Shown: piece after piece, positions 20,201 through 26,601 of the stretch | How positions within the stretch are numbered: position 1 is the stretch's first letter | How the letters are laid out: every line of letters starts with the position of its first letter | Assembly: GCA_964574815.1 (NCBI GenBank) | Contig: CAZNPL010000012.1 | Coordinates: 1 to 64,000 of the forward strand | Direction of reading: 5' to 3' | DNA: 64,000 bases | From: CAZNPL01 sp964574815 | GTDB lineage: Bacteria > Planctomycetota > Phycisphaerae > UBA1845 | Notes under the pieces: model-generated | Seen by the model: the letters and a program-made list of their open reading frames with translations, nothing else | Told to the model about the DNA's origin: nothing | The model's database searches: none | Translations under genes and position numbers: made by a program

Positions 20201-21989
20201 CCGAAGGCGGCGAGTCCTCACCCGCACACCCGTACCACATGAGGTACTGTTCCAGGGCGTTCATGTACTCGGCCGCACGGTGCTCGGCCTCCGAGCGGTC
20301 CGGTATCGACGTGAGATCGGTTGATCGCAGGGCCGTCTCGACGTCCTTCAACGCCTGGCGTATGACGAGCCGTTCAACGGCACTGAGCTGTATGCGCTCG
20401 AGATCCCGGATGGGCTCATCTGAACCATGGCCCAGTGACAGGACCTTGGCGGGCAGCGTCCTGGCGCGAAGCTGGTCGACGTCGCGATCGATAGCGCTCG
20501 CCAGGTTCAGTGCGTTGTAGGGGTCGATGGTCTTAGCGACCTGCGTCGACTGTTTTGCCTTCTTTCGGGGCGAGTCGATCAGATTTGCGAACGTCGTGCC
20601 GCTCCAGATGAGCAGGAGAATCAGCACCACGCAGAGCCCCGCTGCGCCAAAATTGAGGATTTTGGCCCATTTCCGGTTGCGTTCCGCCTGCTCCTCGTTG
20701 CGAAAGACCAGCCCGTGCTCGGGGAAGACTTTTCGGAAGAACACATCCCGGATGAAGTGAGGCCGCTTGTTCGGATAGAGATCGAGCGGAGCGAACTGAT
20801 CGGCGGCCTCGGTCCCCAGACGCTCGGTGAGGTGCTTGAGGATGAGAGAGCCTTCCTGCGTGGCGCTCGTGAAATAGATCCCCCGGAAGATCAGGTTCTT
20901 GATGGCGCGAGGTTGTTTGATGGCCGGGAAGAGCGTTCGGACATAGATCTGCAGCGGTTCGAGCATCCCGCGGAATTCCTCGGGGAAGCCGTGCGCCAGC
21001 CCCAGATCCATTTCGTCGGCGTCGTCGTTCAGCCGCCTGAGACGCAGATCGTTCAACCTGCCGTAAAGGAACTCGAAATCGTTACGGAATTTCTCCGGGT
21101 CGTAAAGCTCCTTGAAATCCCCGGGCCGCGACCAGCCGAAGATCTGGTTCTTGATCGTGATGTCGCGTTCGGCCCGGTCAAAGAACTGCATGAATCCGAG
21201 AATCTTGTCGCATTTGGTGATGACCAGGTACGTGGCGAACGTGACACCGAGTTTGTTCTGGAGGTCTCGCAGACGCTCGAGCATTGTGTTGGCGTCCTGC
21301 TCGAGCCTCTCGGGCGGGTCCTGCAGCAGGTGATCGGCGGAGACGCAGGCGATGACGCCGTTGATGGGGAAGCCCTTGCGTCCCTTCTTGACGCTGTTAA
21401 GGAAAGCCTCCCATTCGCGATAGTCTGAGTCTTCCTTCGGGTTGCAGAGCCGGCCAGCCATGTCGACGAAGATGGCGTCCTCGGTAAACCACCAGTTGTA
21501 GTTGAGCGTGCCAAGCTGATAGCCCTCGGGCTTTCCGGTGGAGAACGTGAGACCGCCCTCGTTGATCAGGCGCGTCTTGCCGCAGCCGGAATCGCCGATG
21601 ATGACGTACCAGGGCAGTTCGTAGACGCTGATGCCGAGCTTGCGCATGTCTCGAATGGCGGCGAAGAACTTGTCGTTGTTCTCCTTGATCGCCGCCCGGA
21701 CATCCATCGAAACTGGTCCGCTCTCGGCGCCGCCGGCGAGTTCGGCCGCCATCTTCCTGGAACGTTTCTTCGCACCCCGGTTGAAGAGCCAGGCGATGAG
21801 TAAGCCGATGAGTCCGATGACAACGATCGCACCGATGACGTACAGAATGACCACGAACATCGGCGTGTTGGGGAAGATCCAACGTTGCAGGACGTAGATG
21901 ATGCCGATCGGCGTGCCCAGGCCGGCCATCGCCAGCAGCATCAGCACTTCCTTTGGCAGACTCTTGTAAACCTTCAGGAGTTTCCGCAT
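17277..21989 (-). CDS. tssM: T6SS inner-membrane complex protein TssM (IcmF)
   Basis: A 1570-residue TssM, the inner-membrane and periplasmic core of the T6SS trans-envelope complex. Two N-terminal membrane helices (about residues 16-40 and 44-70) are followed by the cytoplasmic GTPase-like domain with Walker A GDSGCGKTRLI (about 130) and AIFVDMAGRL, then a third helix (LNFGAAGLCVVLILLLIW, about 445-465) and a long periplasmic domain. A ribosome site (GGGAG, spacing eight) precedes the ATG. Usual TssM length is about 1100-1300, so this one is 250-450 residues longer. A striking Arg/Pro/Asp-rich insert (about 985-1050, DNA about 18840-19020) accounts for part of the excess. It is encoded directly after tssL and before tagF. 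Confidence 0.95.
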   Translation of the reverse strand: MRKLLKVYKSLPKEVLMLLAMAGLGTPIGIIYVLQRWIFPNTPMFVVILYVIGAIVVIGLIGLLIAWLFNRGAKKRSRKMAAELAGGAESGPVSMDVRAAIKENNDKFFAAIRDMRKLGISVYELPWYVIIGDSGCGKTRLINEGGLTFSTGKPEGYQLGTLNYNWWFTEDAIFVDMAGRLCNPKEDSDYREWEAFLNSVKKGRKGFPINGVIACVSADHLLQDPPERLEQDANTMLERLRDLQNKLGVTFATYLVITKCDKILGFMQFFDRAERDITIKNQIFGWSRPGDFKELYDPEKFRNDFEFLYGRLNDLRLRRLNDDADEMDLGLAHGFPEEFRGMLEPLQIYVRTLFPAIKQPRAIKNLIFRGIYFTSATQEGSLILKHLTERLGTEAADQFAPLDLYPNKRPHFIRDVFFRKVFPEHGLVFRNEEQAERNRKWAKILNFGAAGLCVVLILLLIWSGTTFANLIDSPRKKAKQSTQVAKTIDPYNALNLASAIDRDVDQLRARTLPAKVLSLGHGSDEPIRDLERIQLSAVERLVIRQALKDVETALRSTDLTSIPDRSEAEHRAAEYMNALEQYLMWYGCAGEDSPPSALDNDSFRTLWAAVQDKQSIVHHEDFEKQTGEYFLAVTEGKWEESPARLLRQEGFQPSETILTAIERVHRYMTRFATLNTQHPNDTIQRWIRIQDRCATIQGQYSLLLDQAEALQEARTFVEVEGIGEQFVESFARFDEAFAGVGWESEEGRLLRIPSIKDAILAQRGIWRSYEQKLREGYTTCPGADERQMLNAIASLSTGTADGRPGLDQILWADLKAKGLTTAAYSPDNYDRERFDRLVEEVYEAYPHIIRHFPGEGVESDRIELTADAKQVRTRLREIRDNMAAVRVDAGDTSAETMDEWIERASTFLGARKAKTDAVRFGDDFDLSERWRREDLEQLYISHQEIIRRGEATQLLNTIQERLTDVGDWGLAEIAGADPNWCAEQQSVYHIPSPPCGPSDEREPRRARDRNREEEPQRPARRGWRSGRTPVPEPRTRDDRRTSGRGGIPNAAEREFLVMVVDQWYELNYQLGLFDPRDLLGTSEERPLSELCIQQIDDAGERYFETYVGSWSDAYAGKAISSIDELKQAVGSWQALAGNRSLRAAIDNELGDALETLLAALPYWPAYPDPRDPNRWVVDGGPYDRYMFDALDKEWDRSLGTFVFNRELPARFMDGEWYRDDPASMIAGEFVRRWGALLNALEEDADFRSRFNRAMNSRTLTVHATKIPWGAIQELREETALAEEKFTQQLVDFERHVKTLLSMELTDVLAEIQESHFQGVPLQAGWPFARESSTTVETVEFEEFVEFLVDVGQAQDKLSTLEQDLDDEMAQIRDDFYRACTEWRRFLGLSDDGRTTPLPVTVWGDDPVNDPRYAANRIEDTSQLYYNSVELYLGDLSWTPERGGPTQQGPLRRATTTDARNMRFETEWDWSQSADRRQYVGLRDGGFIGRTSQRREPVEENLGRVSPLALCAYLKKHGVPDPERRTWRTLHTFEVSTSATTTKVIGEMFVIKLDRPMPDPIRPMRMPERRD

Positions 21990-22034
21990 GGTTTATGCTC
22001 CCGCGTCGGAATCTCTTGTGAGCACACGTCCGAA

Positions 22035-22841
22035 TTACTGGCCCGCGGCATTTGTCAGTTGTTCATCCGGCGCGTCGCTCTTGAATTCGCCCGTTTCCCA
22101 CTGCTTTGCATAGTCGTTGATGTCGTTCACCGCGCTGCTCCAGGCGAACCGAAAGGCCGCAAGCGACAGTCCGATGACGACAAGAAAGGTCACCAGGATG
22201 ATGGTCAGATTTTTGCCCAGGTTGTAATTGACTTTGATTTCCTGGTTGTGGCGGTAGGCCTCAGGAAACATTTCCTTGGTCCGCGTGGTGGCGTATGCCG
22301 GCAGGCGTGTAAACAAGCGCCTTGTGTAATCGGCCAGCTCCTGCGGGCGGTCGTGGAACTGTCCCTTGAATCCGAGGCGCAGGCACACGAAATAGAGATT
22401 GAGCAGGCCGGCAAGCTCGTCCTTGTCATGGCGGTCGCGGCGTTCGGCCAGTTCGTATTCGCGCTGGATTTCGTCGCAGTCGCGGAAGAACTCCTCGCCG
22501 CCGACCGATTGCGGGTGATCGAGAATCGTCGGGTCGGTCTCGAAGGGGTTGTCAAACCAGAAATCCCGCCCCTCCCACTCGCTGTTGAGCATCTTGTAGT
22601 CGATCAGGTAGACCATCATCGGCTTGACACGATCGTTCCACGCCCGCTCGATGATCGGGTCGTTTCGGGCGAGATCCTCCGAATCGCGTAGGGCGGACAG
22701 CGCCTCGAAACGGACCTGATCCGGAGGCGGCGTGGCGCCGTGCTTGACCTGCCTGACGAAGTTGGTCACGAACTCGAAGACCGGCCAGCACGTCTCGGCC
22801 AGCCTCAGCGATAGGCGTCCGTCGTTCGTTGATCCGTCCAT
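22035..22841 (-). CDS. tssL: T6SS inner-membrane protein TssL (DotU)
   Basis: A 268-residue DotU-family protein. It opens with RLSLRLAETCWPVFEFVTNFV, has a cytoplasmic helical domain including the conserved LVYLIDY-like segment (MMVYLIDYKMLN) and GREFW..-like stretch (GRDFWFDNPF), LYFVCLRLGFKGQF (matching the 'L.L.LLLGF.GRY' signature), and one C-terminal membrane helix (IILVTFLVVIGLSLAAF). This C-tail-anchored topology is normal for TssL. The start at ATG 22841 is supported by AAGGA seven bases upstream and by a TGATG overlap with the tssK stop. It partners with TssM and TssJ in the membrane complex; no C-terminal peptidoglycan-binding domain is present. Confidence 0.94.
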   Translation of the reverse strand: MDGSTNDGRLSLRLAETCWPVFEFVTNFVRQVKHGATPPPDQVRFEALSALRDSEDLARNDPIIERAWNDRVKPMMVYLIDYKMLNSEWEGRDFWFDNPFETDPTILDHPQSVGGEEFFRDCDEIQREYELAERRDRHDKDELAGLLNLYFVCLRLGFKGQFHDRPQELADYTRRLFTRLPAYATTRTKEMFPEAYRHNQEIKVNYNLGKNLTIILVTFLVVIGLSLAAFRFAWSSAVNDINDYAKQWETGEFKSDAPDEQLTNAAGQ

Positions 22842-24259
22842 CAGGTTTCCTTGAGAATCACATACAAGGCCGGCTTGAACTGCTCGAGCGCGGCGAGCTG
22901 CCCTTCCTGGATGCTGACGCGAATGCCGTACTCCTGCTCGCATTCGCGCCAGTAGTCCGTGCGGTCAGCGCCCATCGTCTTGTTGATCTTGAAGTAATGG
23001 AGGGCGGTCCGGCGCGGGAGGGTCCCGGCCGGGACCGACTTGGTTTCCAGTCGCAGCCCGCGCACCGCGATGTTGGCGATCCGGGGCGCCCGGCTGGGCG
23101 AAGCCAGCTTGAGGTTGAGCTTGTTCTGGATGTAGCGCTCGAGCTCGTTGATGTCCATCTCGTCAGATTCGAGGCCGACGTACATCTCGAGGTTCTGATC
23201 GATCCAGGAACGATCCAGTTCGACCTCAAGCCCTTCCTTGCCGCGGGCGTCTTTCTTTCGAACGAATCGGCGCTCGATGTAGGCCATGGGCCGCATCGCC
23301 TCCAGCAGGATGACGATGCGTTTGCGGAGCTGCTCGAGCGCTTCGCCTGGCCGGTCGTGGTCGTACGGCGGGAGCGCCGCGGGGACCAGCTCGTCGTGGA
23401 ATACGGACAGATGCCCCACCAGGCGGGCCAGCAGGACGAATACGTCGTAGGGATGGAGCAGCGGGCATTGCAGCAGAGCCCTCATTTGCGCCCGCACCTC
23501 GTTCAGCACGTGGACTTTCAGGAGGTGTTCCGTGTTGGCGGGGACTCCGTCGGTGAACATCATACGATGCTCGCGCGCCTCGCGCGCCAGGACCTCGTTC
23601 TTCGCCTCGATCTGATCGCCGAGCGACCTGACCAGGGCGCTGACGCCGGCATGAGCCTGGATGGCCAGCAGCGGCCCCGCTCCCATCGCATCGAGTTCCG
23701 GCAGCGCCCCAGGCCGATCCGAACGACGGATCGTGCCGACGCGCAGCACCTCGTAACCGGTCATATCATCGGCGTCGGTAAAGAGCCGCCCCCGAATCCG
23801 CCGGACGTACACCATCTGCGGATTCTTCCCAGTGTTCTCATCTCTCCGCATGATCGGATGGGGTTCGAACCGGGGCGTACCATCGAGCGTCTCGGGGTCT
23901 TCCAACGAGACCGAGTTGGCGCGCACCTCCTGCATCTGCGGAACGCCCAGGTAGATTCCGATCGCGGCGTGCTCAGCGGCTTCGAGTTGATCCTGGAAAT
24001 TGAGCGGTTCCACTTGCGTGTTGGATGGTATCTGGATCCATGCCCCGTCCTTTAGCCGGGCGCTGCAGGCGTCCAGCCGCAAGGTGAAATTCTCCAGCGG
24101 TTCCTGGGCCACCTCCAGATCCACGAACCCCCACGAGAATGGGCGCAGGGAGTCAAATCCTGTGGCGACAACCGTCTCCAGCCAGCGCTGAGCGGCCTGC
24201 AGGTGGTGCGGACGAAGGAACATGCCCTCCGACCAGTGGATTTCCGTCCAGAAGGTCAT
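22841..24259 (-). CDS. tssK: T6SS baseplate-membrane connector TssK
   Basis: A 472-residue TssK. The start at ATG 24259 gives the highly conserved N-terminus MTFWTEIHWSEGMFLRPHHLQ, the family's 'V.W.EGMFL.PQHFQ' motif. Later blocks include SFSWGF-like FSWGFVDLEV and LPLA-like strands, then the helical region with a CPLLHPYDVFVLLARLVGHLS segment (the 'HP..LY..L..L.G.L' signature). The C-terminal domain that binds the membrane complex follows. TssK joins the baseplate to TssL/TssM. Its stop overlaps the tssL start, so translation is probably coupled. An upstream in-frame start would add 22 residues without family support. Confidence 0.95.
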   Translation of the reverse strand: MTFWTEIHWSEGMFLRPHHLQAAQRWLETVVATGFDSLRPFSWGFVDLEVAQEPLENFTLRLDACSARLKDGAWIQIPSNTQVEPLNFQDQLEAAEHAAIGIYLGVPQMQEVRANSVSLEDPETLDGTPRFEPHPIMRRDENTGKNPQMVYVRRIRGRLFTDADDMTGYEVLRVGTIRRSDRPGALPELDAMGAGPLLAIQAHAGVSALVRSLGDQIEAKNEVLAREAREHRMMFTDGVPANTEHLLKVHVLNEVRAQMRALLQCPLLHPYDVFVLLARLVGHLSVFHDELVPAALPPYDHDRPGEALEQLRKRIVILLEAMRPMAYIERRFVRKKDARGKEGLEVELDRSWIDQNLEMYVGLESDEMDINELERYIQNKLNLKLASPSRAPRIANIAVRGLRLETKSVPAGTLPRRTALHYFKINKTMGADRTDYWRECEQEYGIRVSIQEGQLAALEQFKPALYVILKET

Positions 24260-24436
24260 ACGTCTTCTACTCTCTGACCCGTTGCTCAGCCCGAAATCCG
24301 AAGGGGCGGGTTCCGTTGCCGGCAAGGATCAGAGTCCGTGGCCGTCGTCCGCCACCCCCGGAACCTGTCTCATACCGTTTTTGAAACCGTCCGTCCACAG
24401 CCGGTGTTGTTTCCCCTGGTCCCTCTTGCGGCTGAA

Positions 24437-25138
24437 CTACCTGGGAGTCGTGTTTTCGATGTACTGCTCGGCGCGTCCATCGGGGTCGCGAACGCCGATC
24501 TTGCAGGTAAGATGTCGCGGGTACGCACCGGGCGGGTTCCATCTCGCGGGCTTTTCGGGCAGCACCTGGCCGCGGGCGTCGACAAAGCGGGGGAACACAT
24601 AGATAACCGATTTCTTGCTGTGCAGCCCGCCCTTGGCGCCCCACCCGCCGACGGTTCTGAACTTGATGCCACCCTTTACCTTGATCTCAGCTTTCCCGTC
24701 TTCGACAGCGCCTTTCAGACGGGGGCCGACCTTCTTGCCGTAGTAATCGCTGGCGTCGGTGAAAAGGTAAAGCTGCTCGGGAGGCAGGTCGAACTTGCCC
24801 GGTTCGGTGCCGCCCATGGTCGGTCGCCTCGCGTACCACACATCCGAGGTGATTCCGAGGTCGGGCGAGAGCTGAGCGTTCTCCGGCTTCTCCAGATCGG
24901 AGGGGTACACGCAGACGATGTTCACTTCGAGCGGCTCGCCGGTTCTCTGCGCGGGCGGGCGGTTGATGTGCATGGCCGTGTTGATGTGCGGGTCCTGCGT
25001 GATGGTCATCTGCCGTCCGCACCCGGTGAAGGGAAGCAGCAGGCAGATGCCCGTCACTGCCGCGCAAGTTCGGGCGAAGTCGTTCCGGTTTCGCATAAGC
25101 CTTTGTGGTGTACTGGGCGAATCATCCATATTTTTCAT
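24437..25138 (-). CDS. Putative TssJ-like outer-membrane lipoprotein
   Basis: A 233-residue lipoprotein in the gene position usually held by TssJ, directly before tssK-tssL-tssM. The signal peptide ends in a lipobox (LLLPFTGC, Cys about residue 40 from this start). After the Cys, the stretch INRPPAQRTGEPLEVNIVCVYP resembles the first strands of TssJ ('N....PVVVRVYQL'), and later strand-rich segments (SVIYVFPRF) fit a beta-sandwich. The protein is longer than ordinary TssJ (about 150-180). The start at 25138 is preferred because GGAG lies eight bases upstream; ATGs at 25129 and 25096 are alternatives. The lipoprotein nature is clear, and the TssJ assignment is an inference from position and weak strand similarity. 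Confidence 0.72.
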   Translation of the reverse strand: MKNMDDSPSTPQRLMRNRNDFARTCAAVTGICLLLPFTGCGRQMTITQDPHINTAMHINRPPAQRTGEPLEVNIVCVYPSDLEKPENAQLSPDLGITSDVWYARRPTMGGTEPGKFDLPPEQLYLFTDASDYYGKKVGPRLKGAVEDGKAEIKVKGGIKFRTVGGWGAKGGLHSKKSVIYVFPRFVDARGQVLPEKPARWNPPGAYPRHLTCKIGVRDPDGRAEQYIENTTPR

Positions 25139-25151
25139 CCTTCCAGCTCCG

Positions 25152-26318
25152 TCACCCTCCGCGACCATAGGTTTCCGCCAGCTTGGCGCTCAAGATTTCT
25201 CGCATGTGTTGCAGGAACAACTCAGCCCCGTCGGCACGAACGTAGTCCTTCACTTTTCGGTTGGGGTCGGCGCGCAACTCGGGCAACTCGGCCATCAAAT
25301 GCGTACGCAACTCCGAGGCGATGGACTCGATGACACTGTCACAACCGATCATCGCGGCTTCGGTCCACTTGTAAAGGAACCGCAGGCGCATTTTGAGCAG
25401 CCCCACGGGTTTGCCACCCTTGGGAGCCAGGATCTGCTCTGCGGTCTTGTGAACGTCATCGCGGTTCTTGTACACGTCCCACGGCACTTTGACCGATGGG
25501 TTGTGCTTGGTGTACTTGCTCAGGAAAATCGACATAGTCTGCTCGAAGGCGTGGGCCGAGGCCACAAGTTCGACCGCGGCGTCGGCGAGTCGCTCTGCCG
25601 CCTTCACGTCCGGCGGTGTCCCCAATTGGGCGAGCGGCGGTTTGCCTGCCGCGAGTCGTTTCCACATGCTCGTCAACATTGCCTCGCACCCATCGGACCC
25701 GGAACCGGCCGACGCGGCCGACGCTTTCAGTTGCTCGATCTGGGCATCTTTGGAGGCGCGTACTTGATCGAGATCGGTTTGCAGTCGCTGCACCTCGGCG
25801 GCCAGATGAGCCTTGCTTTCTTCCAGGCTCTCGATCCGGCCGCCCTGGTCGGACGCGGTTTCGGTGCGCTGCAACTTCAGCAGCAGTTCTTCGTTCTCGC
25901 GCTGGGCCTTGTGGACCTCCGAGCCACGGGCTTCCAACTGGGCCTCGAGGTCGCCGATCTGCTTCTTGAGAAGTCCGAGTCGCCCACGCTGCTCCTCGAC
26001 AATCCGCTGCAGCTCCTCGGCCCGGTTCTGCTCGGCCTCGAGCTGGGCTTGCCGCCGTTCGAGATCGGCCCGCGTAGCGGCCAACGTGTCGTTGACCGAC
26101 GCATTGTCTTCGTGCAGGCTTTGAATCTTCTTGGTGAGGCTCTCGACCTTGGTGGCCGAGGTCCCCTCGGCTCTGTCCTGGGCCCCCCGTTCGGCGAGGT
26201 CGTCGAACAGCGAAGCCAGGATCCGGTAACGCTGTGGCTCGTTCAAATCGGCCAGTGCGGCACGGATTGACTCAAGTTCGGCTGACTCGGCTCCTCGACT
26301 GGACGTCATATCACCCAC
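25152..26318 (-). CDS. Coiled-coil protein at the head of the T6SS operon
   Basis: A 388-residue cytoplasmic protein with a long coiled coil (about residues 50-200, rich in Glu, Leu, Gln, Arg heptads) between a short N-terminal helix and a C-terminal globular helical domain (about 215-388) with WKRLAAGKPPLAQL and an aromatic FLYKWTEAAM segment. It has no signal peptide or membrane helix. The GTG at 26318 is chosen for its strong ribosome site (GAGGA, seven-base spacing); an ATG three codons later is possible. It is the first gene of the leftward T6SS operon and ends 13 bp before the TssJ-like gene. I do not recognise the family. A structural or regulatory T6SS accessory role is inferred from position only. 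Confidence 0.8.
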   Translation of the reverse strand: MGDMTSSRGAESAELESIRAALADLNEPQRYRILASLFDDLAERGAQDRAEGTSATKVESLTKKIQSLHEDNASVNDTLAATRADLERRQAQLEAEQNRAEELQRIVEEQRGRLGLLKKQIGDLEAQLEARGSEVHKAQRENEELLLKLQRTETASDQGGRIESLEESKAHLAAEVQRLQTDLDQVRASKDAQIEQLKASAASAGSGSDGCEAMLTSMWKRLAAGKPPLAQLGTPPDVKAAERLADAAVELVASAHAFEQTMSIFLSKYTKHNPSVKVPWDVYKNRDDVHKTAEQILAPKGGKPVGLLKMRLRFLYKWTEAAMIGCDSVIESIASELRTHLMAELPELRADPNRKVKDYVRADGAELFLQHMREILSAKLAETYGRGG

Positions 26319-26601
26319 GTGCTGTTCCTCGCGGCATCGTCTCTCGCTGCCGATTCCGGGAAAGTGGAGCTTGCTGCTGGACCTCGACGATGGACAAGAT
26401 TCGTGCCATATAGAGAATATGGATTCGAGTGTCGATCCCCATAACCTGGGTGCTGTAAAGACGTTATTCTACGACCTGGACCCGCTCGTGTCGACAAGAG
26501 GACGGCCTCGTGCCCGCCGGCGGGACCGCAGCCGGCGGCCACCCGGGACGGGCGTGCCCCGCGGGTGCGCCCGCCTGAACACTGTCGGCGATTGACCGCG
26601 A
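26319..26601. promoter_or_regulatory. Divergent promoter region with a perfect inverted repeat
   Basis: This 283-bp gap separates the leftward T6SS operon from the rightward pseudokinase/surface-protein train, so it must hold promoters for both. It contains a perfect inverted repeat, CCATAT-AGAGA-ATATGG, at 26406-26422 (six-base arms, five-base spacer) in the AT-richer part of the region. This is a plausible operator placed to control either or both directions. TATA-like hexamers overlap the repeat, but I cannot assign -35/-10 boxes with confidence. Confidence 0.45.

Noticed and set aside
24918..26270. 450-codon open frame on the plus strand
   Set aside because: It is antisense to the coiled-coil gene and part of the TssJ-like gene, both with good ribosome sites and sensible products.
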